DNA of 21,869 nucleotides from Eutrophocola sp965661105 (GCA_965661105.1 CBFICR010000050.1:1-21869), one strand, 5' to 3'. Shown: positions 7,148-15,349, numbered from the stretch's first letter. Numbers and translations: made by a program. Notes: generated by a model not told the origin, from the sequence alone.

Positions 7148-7240
7148 CAAGCAGCAGCATAAAAAGCCATATTCGCCAGAATAGCTCTCATTACCTATTT
7201 GATTTTAATCAACTGCTCATTCCTCAGGTCAACCATTTGA

Positions 7241-7268
7241 CTTGAATCATTACGCAATACCCCCACAT
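7241..7268 (+). promoter_or_regulatory. Sigma-32 (RpoH) type heat-shock promoter of clpB
   Basis: CTTGAA at 7241-7246 and CCCCACAT at 7261-7268 are separated by 14 bp. The heat-shock consensus is CTTGAAA, 11-16 bp, CCCCATNT. The match lies 66 bp upstream of clpB, a classic RpoH target in gammaproteobacteria. The -10 element deviates at one or two positions. Confidence 0.75.
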
Positions 7269-7333
7269 TGATAGCATGATAGTTAATGCCTCCGCTAAAC
7301 AGGGGGTAAATAAATGATTGGAGTGTTATTTTC

Positions 7334-9919
7334 ATGCGAATGGATAAATTGACCAGCAAGTTACAGGTAGCTCTTTCCGATGCCCAGTCACTGGCGGTAG
7401 GTAAGGACCATAATTATATTGAACCAGCTCATCTTGTTTCAGTTCTGGTAGATCAGAAGGGTGGTTCCATCCGTCCCCTGTTAATGCAGACCGGCTTTGA
7501 TATCCCGGCGTTACGCAATGGCCTGCAAAAAATTGTCGATGAATTACCGGTGGTCAAGGATCATGGCGGCGATGTGATGATGTCTCCTGATCTGGCGAAA
7601 CTGCTCAATATGGCTGACAAAATCAGCCAGAACAGTGGTGATCAGTATATTTCCAGCGAGTATGTTTTTCTGGCGGCGATGGATGACAAGGGTGCCTTGG
7701 GCAAACTGCTTCTGTCTTTTACTGTGACAAAACAGGCTCTGGAAAATGCCATCAAAAATTTGCGTGGCGGGGCTAGTGTGGACAACCCCGAGGCAGAGGA
7801 AAATTACCAGGCTCTGGAAAAATATACTGTTGATGTGACACAGAAGGCAGAACAGGGTGAACTCGATCCGGTCATCGGTCGCGATGATGAAATTCGTCGA
7901 ACTATTCAGGTGCTCCAGCGTCGCACCAAGAATAACCCTGTGCTGATCGGAGAGCCCGGTGTCGGTAAAACGGCCATCGTTGATGGTCTCGCCCAGCGTA
8001 TTGTTAATGGGGAGGTGCCAGAAGGGCTTAAGGATAAACGTATTTTGTCGCTGGACATGGGTGCACTGATAGCAGGCGCAAAATTCCGTGGTGAATTTGA
8101 AGAACGCCTGAAAGCGGTGCTTAACGAATTATCAAAGCAGGAAGGCCAGGTCATTCTTTTTATTGATGAAATTCATACCATGGTAGGTGCCGGCAAGGCA
8201 GAAGGTGCCATGGATGCAGGCAATATGCTGAAACCGGCACTTGCCCGCGGTGAACTGCACTGTGTAGGTGCCACAACACTGGATGAATATCGCAAGTACA
8301 TTGAAAAAGATGCGGCTCTGGAACGACGTTTCCAGAAAGTATTGGTTGATGAGCCGACGGTAGAAGATACCGTCGCTATCTTGCGTGGCCTTAAGGAGCG
8401 CTATGAAGTGCATCACGGCGTGACCATTACTGATGCGGCGATTATTGCTGCTGCGCGTTTGTCCCACCGTTATGTTACCGATCGCCAACTACCGGACAAG
8501 GCTATTGACCTGATTGACGAAGCAGCCAGTTTGATTCGCATGGAAATTGACTCCAAGCCTGAAGAAATGGATCGCCTGGAGCGTCGCATGATTCAGCTCA
8601 AGATGGAGCGCGAGGCGGTTAAAAAAGAAACTGACGAGGCCTCCAAAAAACGCCTGCAGAAACTGGAAGATGAAATTAATGAACTGGAGCGGGAATTTTC
8701 CGATCTTGATGAAATTCTCAAATCCGAAAAAGCATCGCTTTATGGTTCGGCAAAAATTAAAAGTGATCTGGAGCAGGCGCGTATTGATCTCGAGGCGGCT
8801 CGAAGGGCATCTGATCTGACACGTATGTCCGAGCTTCAGTATGGTGTGATTCCGGAACTGGAAAAGAAAATGGAGGAGTCTGAAGACGCCGATACAACGG
8901 AATTAAAACTCCTGCGTGACAAGGTGACTGAAGAGGAAATTGCCGAAGTCGTTGCTCGTGCCACGGGTATTCCGGTATCCAAAATGCTGGAAGGAGAGAA
9001 ACAAAAACTCCTGCGCATGGAAGAGGAACTCCACAAACGTGTTATCGGACAGGCTGAAGCTGTCGATGCTGTTGCCAATGCGGTACGCCGTTCACGCTCC
9101 GGGTTATCTGACCCTAACAGGCCTAATGGTTCATTTCTGTTTCTTGGACCTACAGGTGTTGGTAAAACCGAATTATGTAAAGCACTGGCGCAGTTTCTGT
9201 TCGATACAGAAGAATCAATGGTGCGAATCGATATGTCGGAATTCATGGAACAGCATTCTGTTGCCCGCCTTATAGGTGCACCTCCGGGGTATGTGGGTTA
9301 TGAGGAGGGAGGATATCTTACCGAAGCCGTGCGTCGCCGACCTTATTCTGTGCTGTTGCTGGATGAAATTGAAAAAGCCCATCCTGATGTTTTCAATATT
9401 CTTTTACAGGTGCTTGATGATGGTCGCCTGACCGATGGTCATGGACGCACAGTGGATTTTCGCAATACCGTCGTAGTAATGACATCAAACCTTGGCTCAG
9501 ACAAGATTCAGGAAATGATGAATGCGGATTCTGCATATGATTCTTCCTACGGCTCAGTTAAAAATGCGGTGCTGGATGTGGTCGGCAAGCATTTTCGACC
9601 TGAATTTCTTAACCGCATTGATGAAGTGGTGGTGTTTCATCCTCTGGGCGCAGATCAGGTTCGGGGTATTGCCGATATACAAATTCAGATGCTGCAGAAA
9701 CGACTGGATGATCTTGATTTACATCTGCATCTGGGAGACGGTGTACTGGACAAGATTGCTGACCTTGGCTTTGATCCAGTGTATGGCGCGCGTCCGTTGA
9801 AACGTGCCATACAGCAAAGGATAGAAAATCCCCTCGCACAGAAAGTTCTGGGTGGCAATTATCCACCTGGTGCAGCAATCAATGTTGATCTGGAAGATGG
9901 CGAGATAGTGTTTACGTAA
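7334..9919 (+). CDS. clpB: ATP-dependent chaperone ClpB (Hsp104-type disaggregase)
   Basis: ClpB forms an ATP-driven hexamer that, with DnaK/DnaJ/GrpE, extracts polypeptides from aggregates in the cytoplasm. Domains in order are a Clp-N double repeat (about 1-150), AAA+ module 1 with Walker A GEPGVGKT (206-213) and Walker B ILFIDEIHTM, and the coiled-coil M domain (about 410-530, rich in E/K/L). AAA+ module 2 follows with Walker A GPTGVGKT (605-612) and Walker B VLLLDEIEKAHPDV, then the C-terminal small domain. At 861 residues it is full length. The start MRMDKLTSKLQ matches E. coli ClpB and has GGAG ten bases upstream (7320-7323). It has its own heat-shock promoter and ends in a strong terminator. 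It follows pgeF as in E. coli. Confidence 0.98.
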   Translation: MRMDKLTSKLQVALSDAQSLAVGKDHNYIEPAHLVSVLVDQKGGSIRPLLMQTGFDIPALRNGLQKIVDELPVVKDHGGDVMMSPDLAKLLNMADKISQNSGDQYISSEYVFLAAMDDKGALGKLLLSFTVTKQALENAIKNLRGGASVDNPEAEENYQALEKYTVDVTQKAEQGELDPVIGRDDEIRRTIQVLQRRTKNNPVLIGEPGVGKTAIVDGLAQRIVNGEVPEGLKDKRILSLDMGALIAGAKFRGEFEERLKAVLNELSKQEGQVILFIDEIHTMVGAGKAEGAMDAGNMLKPALARGELHCVGATTLDEYRKYIEKDAALERRFQKVLVDEPTVEDTVAILRGLKERYEVHHGVTITDAAIIAAARLSHRYVTDRQLPDKAIDLIDEAASLIRMEIDSKPEEMDRLERRMIQLKMEREAVKKETDEASKKRLQKLEDEINELEREFSDLDEILKSEKASLYGSAKIKSDLEQARIDLEAARRASDLTRMSELQYGVIPELEKKMEESEDADTTELKLLRDKVTEEEIAEVVARATGIPVSKMLEGEKQKLLRMEEELHKRVIGQAEAVDAVANAVRRSRSGLSDPNRPNGSFLFLGPTGVGKTELCKALAQFLFDTEESMVRIDMSEFMEQHSVARLIGAPPGYVGYEEGGYLTEAVRRRPYSVLLLDEIEKAHPDVFNILLQVLDDGRLTDGHGRTVDFRNTVVVMTSNLGSDKIQEMMNADSAYDSSYGSVKNAVLDVVGKHFRPEFLNRIDEVVVFHPLGADQVRGIADIQIQMLQKRLDDLDLHLHLGDGVLDKIADLGFDPVYGARPLKRAIQQRIENPLAQKVLGGNYPPGAAINVDLEDGEIVFT

Positions 9920-9943
9920 CCAGGATCATTATCAGGTGGTACT

Positions 9944-9980
9944 AAAAAAGGCGCCAGAGATGGCGCCTTTTTATTTTTTT
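9944..9980. terminator. Bidirectional rho-independent terminator between clpB and alkaline phosphatase
   Basis: GGCGCCA (9950-9956) pairs with TGGCGCC (9961-9967) around a GAGA loop, preceded by six A and followed by TTTTTATTTTTTT. Because both flanks supply T-runs on their own strand, it can end clpB on the plus strand and the alkaline phosphatase transcript on the minus strand. Confidence 0.9.
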
Positions 9981-10033
9981 ATTTTTATATTTCGTTTGCT
10001 TGCTGTTTGTCCGTTTTCACAACAATCCAGTTG

Positions 10034-11665
10034 CTATTCTAGTGCCGCCCTGGCTTTGTTAACCAGATCACCGGCAAAATTCATGACATGGAAAATTACG
10101 TTCTGCTCTATTGATCCGCTAACCAGGTGAGCCCCGGGGCCAACGGCATAAATTCCTACATCTTCTCCGCCATGGGTTTCTCCGGCAGTGCCGGCAAGGC
10201 TTTCCTGATGATAGCCAGGGGCCTGGGTATCTACATTGCTCAGATCATGTCTGCCCGGAGCGGGTGGGCCACTACGGGAATCTGCATTGGTCTGCGCGCC
10301 ATTGTCATCAAAGCCGGCACCATTGGCATAACTGAGGGTGGTATAGGGCAGTCCTTCTGTGTCCCGGCCTGCAAGTCCCAGAATGGGATTGCCACGCTGC
10401 GGATAACCGGCCATAGTCATGACATGGCTGTGGTCAGCAGTGACGATGATCAGGGTTTCGTTGGTGTCGACAGCATTGACCGCGGCCTGGACTGCACGTG
10501 AAAGCTCAGCCGCTTCGTTCAGCGCATTGTAGGCGTTATTGGCATGATGGGCATGATCGATACGCCCGGCTTCCACCATCAGAAAAAAACCATCTTCATC
10601 GTTAGCTAGCAGCTCTATGGCTTTCAAGGTCATTTCGGTAAGGGAAGGCTCTCCGCCTATGTCTTCAAGGCGATTGGCTTCATAGCGCATATGGGAATCC
10701 TCAAACAGGCCCAGTATGTTAACTTCAGTGCTGCTATCCAGGCTGTTGAAGCCCGCCTGATCCATAACATAACTGCCTCCCTGTTGAACCCATTCCTGGA
10801 TAAGATTGCGGTCATCATCGCGGTTGCCTTTGTTGGCAGTTTCAGCAAAACCGGAGAGGGACGCCGGGTCTGTGCTGTAAAACGCACTACGCCCTCCGCC
10901 AAAAGCAACATCAATACCGTCAATAAAAGAAAGGCTATCACCGCTGTTAACCTTGTTTTGAAGACGTGTTTTAAAGTCGATGAGCTGACTGGCAATATCA
11001 GTGCAGCCCAGTGTTTTAGCTTCATCTGGAAGATTGCGGCTGCTTTCCCAGTTACGGTCAGGTGAATTGGCATAGGTGGCAGCCGGAGTAGCGTGGGTGA
11101 GGCGTGCCGTTGAAACGATACCTGTTGCCTTGCCTGCAATTTCGGCGATTTCCAGCGCTGATAACAGTGTTGCCCCGTCGCTATCCAGATAGCTTTGGCA
11201 TGAGCCGCGCAAGGGGCGACCATCAATGCCAATAACACCGGAACGGGTTTTTACACCGGACATAATAGCAGTCATGGTACCGGCAGAATCAGCAACCTGG
11301 GCATCGGTATTGTAGGTTTTAACCAGACCTGCCCAGGGGAAGTGTTCAAAACTCAGCGCATATTCCTCGCCGGTCAATCCCTGTTGCTGTCCGGCATAGA
11401 TTCGGGCAGCGGTCACCGTCGAAGGACCCATGCCATCTCCGAGAAAAAGAATGATGTTTTTTGCCGCGCCAGGCGTATTCACATAGACCCTGCGGCTGGC
11501 TTGCTCAACCGTATTTTGACCATTGTCGTACCAGTCGTTGCCATTGATGGAGATTTGCGCAGAAAGACCGGAAGGCAGCATGATCAGAAAACAGGAAAGC
11601 ACTGGAAAAAATCGCACTGAAAATCGCACTGATAGTGCGGCTAGCGTTGAAATCGGCTTAAACAC
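10034..11665 (-). CDS. Alkaline phosphatase, PhoA-type, exported
   Basis: This periplasmic or secreted metallo-phosphomonoesterase releases inorganic phosphate from phosphate esters. The N-terminal signal peptide ends near GLSAQ (about residue 37). Catalytic features are visible: metal ligand Asp77 in LFLGDGMG, nucleophile Ser127 in VADSAGT, Mg-site His191/Thr193 in LTHATPA, Zn ligands Asp370 and His374 in EAGRIDHAHHAN, Asp411-His412 in TADHSH, and His498 in ETHGGEDV. His at the LTHATPA position, instead of the Asp of E. coli, resembles the eukaryotic type and many environmental bacterial enzymes. At 543 residues it is somewhat longer than E. coli PhoA. A 12-bp duplication in the signal region gives SVRFSVRF. 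It diverges from ppx; no clear Pho box was found. Confidence 0.93.
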   Translation of the reverse strand: MFKPISTLAALSVRFSVRFFPVLSCFLIMLPSGLSAQISINGNDWYDNGQNTVEQASRRVYVNTPGAAKNIILFLGDGMGPSTVTAARIYAGQQQGLTGEEYALSFEHFPWAGLVKTYNTDAQVADSAGTMTAIMSGVKTRSGVIGIDGRPLRGSCQSYLDSDGATLLSALEIAEIAGKATGIVSTARLTHATPAATYANSPDRNWESSRNLPDEAKTLGCTDIASQLIDFKTRLQNKVNSGDSLSFIDGIDVAFGGGRSAFYSTDPASLSGFAETANKGNRDDDRNLIQEWVQQGGSYVMDQAGFNSLDSSTEVNILGLFEDSHMRYEANRLEDIGGEPSLTEMTLKAIELLANDEDGFFLMVEAGRIDHAHHANNAYNALNEAAELSRAVQAAVNAVDTNETLIIVTADHSHVMTMAGYPQRGNPILGLAGRDTEGLPYTTLSYANGAGFDDNGAQTNADSRSGPPAPGRHDLSNVDTQAPGYHQESLAGTAGETHGGEDVGIYAVGPGAHLVSGSIEQNVIFHVMNFAGDLVNKARAALE

Positions 11666-11858
11666 TGGAATATATCCTCAGAATTTTTAGTATTCCTATT
11701 ATAGGTATCATTACTCGATATTAATATTAAGAAAAACAGCAGGAAACATTTATACTGGCTTTCTAATCCGATTAATTTTATGCCTGCCTCTGTAAGAGGT
11801 TCAGACGCTTATCCTGTGTAATTAGCAATGAATAATTAGCTACTGAGTATCATCTTTT
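11666..11858. promoter_or_regulatory. Divergent promoter region of alkaline phosphatase and ppx
   Basis: This 193-bp A+T-rich gap must hold both promoters. A small dyad CCTA-TTA-TAGG occurs at 11695-11705. I looked for repeated TGTCA-type heptamers (Pho box) and found none convincing, so PhoB control cannot be claimed from sequence. Confidence 0.55.
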
Positions 11859-13340
11859 ATGACTTCTGATTCACCCTATTTTGTCGCCGTAGATTTGGGC
11901 TCAAACAGTTTTCACATGCTTATCGCCAGGCTTCAGGACGGTAAGGTTGAGATTGTCGACAGGGAAAAAGAAATGGTACAGCTCGCCAGAGGAATCAAGT
12001 CGGATGGGCATTTGTCTGTTGATGCCCAGAACCGTGCTCTTGATTGTTTGAAACGTTTTGCAGAAAGATTGCGGGATATTCCTGCCGAGCAAATCAGGGC
12101 GGTGGGCACGAAATCGCTGCGTAGTGCCAAAGACCCTTTAGTGTTTATCCGCAAGGCAGAAAAAATTCTCGGCACCTCCATTCAGATTATTTCAGGTTAT
12201 GAAGAAGCACGTCTGGTTTATGTGGGCTTGTCGCACTCCATCCTTAACGATCAGAATCATCGTCTGGTCGTGGATATCGGGGGTGGCAGCACTGAATTCA
12301 TTATTGGCAAGGATTATGAGCCAATAATTATGGAAAGCCTGAGCCTGGGGTGTGTGACGTCTACAGAACGCTGGTTAAAGAAACCTGCAAAACCCGCTAA
12401 AAAGGAACTTGAAAAAGTTTATCTGGCCGCTTGTGCCGAGATCGAAGGCATCAGGCAGGTTTATCTGCGCATGGGCTGGCGTATCGTCTACGGAACGTCC
12501 GGCACAGCCAGAGCAATTGCTGATCTTACCTCGGAAAAAGATGGCGGCGCCGTCATCAGCAGAGCTTCCCTGAACTGGCTGGCAGAGGAGATTCTCACCA
12601 ATAAAGCTATTCTGGCGAACGTGCCATCACCCCGGTCTTCTGTGCTACCTGCTGGTATTGCGATCCTGAGAGCGGTATTTGATCAATTAAAAATTGATGT
12701 GATGCATGTGAGTGATTATGCGCTTAAAGAAGGATTGCTTTACGACACCATTGGCCGTCTTAGTGATCAGGACTCCCGGACCCGAACCGTCAAGAAACTG
12801 CAGGAACAGTATAAGGTTGATATAGATCAGGCCACACGGGTTTCAGATACTGCTCTGGCTTTATGGAAGCAAATAGAAGGACCACTGCTTCCGGGTGTGT
12901 CGCGTTCCAGAATCCTGCGCTGGGCGGCACAATTGCATGAAATCGGACTCAGTATTTCACATTCCAGCCATCATCATCATGGTTACTACCTGCTTAGATA
13001 TGGTGATATAGCTGGTTTTGGCAGGTACGAGCAATATATCCTGGCAAACCTTATTCGTTCCCATCGCAAAGGCCTCTACATGGATAAATTCGGTGATATG
13101 GACGAGACAGCTATGGCTGCATTCATTCCACTGTTGGTTTGCCTGCGTCTGGCCGCAGTGCTGCACAGACGCCGGGAAGAGATTCCGCAGAATGAATTAC
13201 CTGTCCTATCCGTTTCGGCAAATACCTATATCCTGAAATTCCCCCGTGGCTGGTTACACAAGCACCCACTCACACAGGCCAGCCTTGAAGTTGAGCGTGA
13301 GCAGTATGACCGGATCGGGGTTGGGCTGGAATTTAGTTGA
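11859..13340 (+). CDS. ppx: Exopolyphosphatase (Ppx/GppA family)
   Basis: This cytoplasmic enzyme hydrolyses terminal phosphates from polyphosphate and, in the GppA branch, pppGpp. Motifs of the sugar kinase/actin-like fold are present: VAVDLGSNSFHMLIARL (residues 9-25), the catalytic Glu region ISGYEEARLVYVG (from residue 111), LVVDIGGGSTEFIIG (136-150) and VYGTSGTARAIADL. The C-terminal HD-like helical domain contains RWAAQLHEIGLSISHS followed by a four-His run. At 493 residues its length suits either Ppx or GppA; the long C-terminal domain and overall pattern favour Ppx, but the two cannot be separated with certainty. It diverges from the alkaline phosphatase gene, giving a phosphate-mobilising pair. 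Confidence 0.9.
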   Translation: MTSDSPYFVAVDLGSNSFHMLIARLQDGKVEIVDREKEMVQLARGIKSDGHLSVDAQNRALDCLKRFAERLRDIPAEQIRAVGTKSLRSAKDPLVFIRKAEKILGTSIQIISGYEEARLVYVGLSHSILNDQNHRLVVDIGGGSTEFIIGKDYEPIIMESLSLGCVTSTERWLKKPAKPAKKELEKVYLAACAEIEGIRQVYLRMGWRIVYGTSGTARAIADLTSEKDGGAVISRASLNWLAEEILTNKAILANVPSPRSSVLPAGIAILRAVFDQLKIDVMHVSDYALKEGLLYDTIGRLSDQDSRTRTVKKLQEQYKVDIDQATRVSDTALALWKQIEGPLLPGVSRSRILRWAAQLHEIGLSISHSSHHHHGYYLLRYGDIAGFGRYEQYILANLIRSHRKGLYMDKFGDMDETAMAAFIPLLVCLRLAAVLHRRREEIPQNELPVLSVSANTYILKFPRGWLHKHPLTQASLEVEREQYDRIGVGLEFS

Positions 13341-13343
13341 AAC

Positions 13344-13406
13344 AAGAGACAAGAGGCAAGAGGCAAGAGGCAAGAGAGAAGAGACAAGAGGCAAGAGACA
13401 AGAGAC
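13344..13406. repeat. Nine tandem copies of a 7-bp repeat (AAGAGRC)
   Basis: Starting four bases after the ppx stop, nine heptamers run without a gap: AAGAGAC, AAGAGGC (three times), AAGAGAG, AAGAGAC, AAGAGGC and AAGAGAC (twice). It is strictly purine-rich on the plus strand except for the last base of each unit. A related GAGACTT array lies at 13501-13521. Confidence 0.95.
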
Positions 13407-13444
13407 AAGCAACCCCTCTCTCAGGCTTAAATGGTTTTCTGGTG

Positions 13445-13500
13445 GTCGGATAAGGACCGCAGGGACCCATCCGACGAGGCGATCTTTGATCGCCTTTTTT
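13445..13500 (+). terminator. Double hairpin ending in a rho-independent terminator after ppx
   Basis: Hairpin 1 pairs GTCGGAT (13445-13451) with ATCCGAC (13469-13475) around a 17-nt loop. Hairpin 2 pairs GGCGATC (13478-13484) with GATCGCC (13488-13494) around TTT and runs into six T (13495-13500), a textbook intrinsic terminator in the plus direction. It should end the ppx transcript. The extra upstream hairpin and the flanking heptamer repeats suggest a discrete module. Confidence 0.85.
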
Positions 13501-13521
13501 GAGACTTGAGACTTGAGACTT
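13501..13521. repeat. Three tandem copies of GAGACTT
   Basis: Three perfect 7-bp units directly follow the terminator T-run. The period is the same as in the nine-copy array on the other side of the double hairpin, and the units share the GAGAC core. Confidence 0.9.
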
Positions 13522-13531
13522 GCAACTGCCT

Positions 13532-13735
13532 TCACTCATTTTCGGTTTTTACATCCAGTGACAAGCCTCCCTGCATATCGAAACTCACTGACATTTCAAT
13601 TGGCCGGCAACATACCTGGCAATCTTCAATATATTCATGTTCCTGTTCGGAATCATCTATCAGGACCGTTATCGATTCGTTGCAGTATGGACAGAGGATG
13701 GATTGTTCCAGTAATTCAGGCATTTTCAGGTTCAA
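13532..13735 (-). CDS. CPXCG-motif cysteine-rich small protein
   Basis: This 67-residue protein has two Cys pairs, CPYC (residues 15-18) and CQVCC (residues 39-43), spaced like the CPXCG-motif cysteine-rich family. The pairs probably form a zinc ribbon or rubredoxin-like knuckle. The molecular function is not established. The body is acidic (DDSEQEHEYIED). The start ATG overlaps the stop of the upstream ASCH gene by 4 bp, a coupled operon arrangement. It faces the ppx terminator. Confidence 0.85.
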   Translation of the reverse strand: MNLKMPELLEQSILCPYCNESITVLIDDSEQEHEYIEDCQVCCRPIEMSVSFDMQGGLSLDVKTENE

Positions 13736-14019
13736 CGATTGATGTTTTCATTGTAGTAAAAGCGAATCAGGTAAATATGCAGGCCGGTGCCATGTTGGAC
13801 GGTTTTTAACAAATCAGGCACATCCGGGAAACCGGACTCTTTTGCCATGGTTTCGGAAATATCGTTAAAACCTATTTCGCGAATAGATGTGACGATGACC
13901 TCTCCCGGATCCAGCCGATAGTGGCCACCGCTCATTACCTGAGGGGTTTTCCAGAACCTCACAGAACTGGTGACCTCTCCATTTTTGACCCTGTCACGCA
14001 GGGATTTGGAAAATTGCAT
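13732..14019 (-). CDS. ASCH-domain-like small protein
   Basis: This 95-residue protein begins MQFSKSLRDRVKNGEVTSSV, continues with MSGGHYRLDPGEVIVTSI and ends HIYLIRFYYN, the pattern of short ASCH/PUA-like proteins. ASCH domains are beta-barrel folds predicted to bind RNA or modified nucleosides; related short proteins include amidohydrolases of acetylated cytidine. The substrate here is unknown. It overlaps the CPXCG gene by 4 bp (ATGA), so the two are probably translated together from one transcript starting in the 14020-14235 gap. Confidence 0.75.
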   Translation of the reverse strand: MQFSKSLRDRVKNGEVTSSVRFWKTPQVMSGGHYRLDPGEVIVTSIREIGFNDISETMAKESGFPDVPDLLKTVQHGTGLHIYLIRFYYNENINR

Positions 14020-14167
14020 TGTTGATGGATTCTATGAGATTAGCCATTGGTGCGTGCCTGAAGAGTATACCTGAAGCCCCAATAAACTACGTCAGCAGGT
14101 TTAAGTGGCAGACCTGAAAAGTCATTTTGTTTGCAAATTCGAGGCTGGTATTGGGGATTAAAGGTCA

Positions 14168-14220
14168 TATAATGTTTTGGCTTGTTAATTTTTTACACTA
14201 TCTTACTTTCTGGATAGTGT
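14168..14220 (+). promoter_or_regulatory. Putative promoter -10 and leader hairpin of the DUF6152-type gene
   Basis: TATAAT at 14168-14173 is a perfect -10; the -35 17 bp upstream (CTGGTA, 14145-14150) is poor. An 8-bp perfect inverted repeat, ACACTATC (14195-14202) and GATAGTGT (14213-14220) with a 10-nt loop, follows and ends only one base before the G-rich ribosome-binding sequence (14222-14229) of the gene at 14236. The hairpin would be in the 5' leader, where it could be an operator or a translation-control stem. Confidence 0.5.
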
Positions 14221-14235
14221 TGGGGGGGAAATAAA

Positions 14236-15333
14236 ATGAAAATAAAATGGGCTTTTTTTAGCAGTCTTTTCCTGACAGCGTTGTCTGCATCCTGGTCTGC
14301 TTCAGGCCATCACAGCTTTAGTGCCGAATTCACCGAAGATCCGGGAGAAATCTCCGGCGTTGTGACCCGTGCCAGCTACAGGAATCCACACCCGCGTTAC
14401 CAGTTGGAAGTTACCAATGCCGATGGCTCGAAAGAATCCTGGGAATTACAGGGTTCTGCCGTCACCGGCTTGCGCAATGCAGGCTGGGACAAGGATTTTG
14501 TCCAGGTCGGCGATGTCGTCACGGTGCAGGGCTCTCTTGGACGAAATGGTTCCAGGAAGCTGTTTATTCGCGGTCTGACCAAGGCAAATGGAGAAAGTTA
14601 TCCCCGGCGTTCAAGCGCTACACCGGATCGCAATACGGTAAACGCTACCTATGGGAAAAATTATGGCTATGCCAAGCTTAATCCTGATGCACCGTTTGAT
14701 ATCAGTGGGCCCTGGCGAAATTCCTACCGCTTCCAGGTGACTGTTAATGATCTGGAACCCAAACCAACACCGTTTACTCCACAGGCGGCTGAAATTTATG
14801 CCAATACCGTGCACTACGATGATTATTCATTGCGCTGTGTCGCACCGGCGCTGCCAAGAATATTCGGTGCTCCCTATGATATGGACATTGTTGATGCCGG
14901 CTCCCATTACCAGTTCGTTTACATAGAGCACAACACGCCGCGACGAATTTATATGGACGGACGGCAGGTGCCGGAAAATTACCCGGATCGCCCCATGGGC
15001 TATTCCGTGGGTCACTGGGAGGGAGACGAGCTGGTCATTGAAACCACCAATCTTGCTTCAGGTTTCTGGCTTGATGGTTCCGGTCTGCCTATGTCAGGAG
15101 GTGAGGGTACCCGTATCGTTGAACGTTACACCATGGCAGATGACCAGCTTTCCATGGCGAGAGTAATGACAATATACGATGATTACTATACTGAGCCTTT
15201 GGTCCGCAGACGCTGGTCTGCCCGTGATGACAACCTGTTAATTGTTGAGCATGACAGTTGTGATCCTTCCAGCTATTACTCGGATATTCTTGAGGATGGT
15301 ACGCTGGAGCGTCGACTGGACGAGCTGCTTTAA
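14236..15333 (+). CDS. Exported DUF6152-type protein with long C-terminal domain
   Basis: This 365-residue protein has a signal peptide (MKIKWAFFSSLFLTALSASW, cleavage near SASG). It is followed by the DUF6152 pattern: HHSFSAEF at the mature N-terminus, GEISGVVTRASYRNPHPRY, WELQGSAVTGLRNAGWDKD and VGDVVTVQGSLGRNGSRKLF (about residues 24-120). Most DUF6152 proteins end there. Here about 240 more residues carry RRIYMDGRQVPENYPDRPMG, YSVGHWEGDELVIETTNLAS and ERYTMADDQLSMARV, a segment found in secreted proteins of unknown function. It is periplasmic or surface by inference. A G-rich Shine-Dalgarno precedes the ATG. No function is known. Confidence 0.8.
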   Translation: MKIKWAFFSSLFLTALSASWSASGHHSFSAEFTEDPGEISGVVTRASYRNPHPRYQLEVTNADGSKESWELQGSAVTGLRNAGWDKDFVQVGDVVTVQGSLGRNGSRKLFIRGLTKANGESYPRRSSATPDRNTVNATYGKNYGYAKLNPDAPFDISGPWRNSYRFQVTVNDLEPKPTPFTPQAAEIYANTVHYDDYSLRCVAPALPRIFGAPYDMDIVDAGSHYQFVYIEHNTPRRIYMDGRQVPENYPDRPMGYSVGHWEGDELVIETTNLASGFWLDGSGLPMSGGEGTRIVERYTMADDQLSMARVMTIYDDYYTEPLVRRRWSARDDNLLIVEHDSCDPSSYYSDILEDGTLERRLDELL

Positions 15334-15349
15334 CCTTTTTTGACTGGCT

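Noticed and set aside
13246..13509. Plus-strand ORF ending GRIRTAGTHPTRRSLIAFFET
   Set aside because: It runs out of ppx through the heptamer repeats and the double hairpin terminator; coding is not credible there.
13344..13521. Heptamer arrays as a CRISPR array
   Set aside because: Units are 7 bp without spacers and no cas gene is present.
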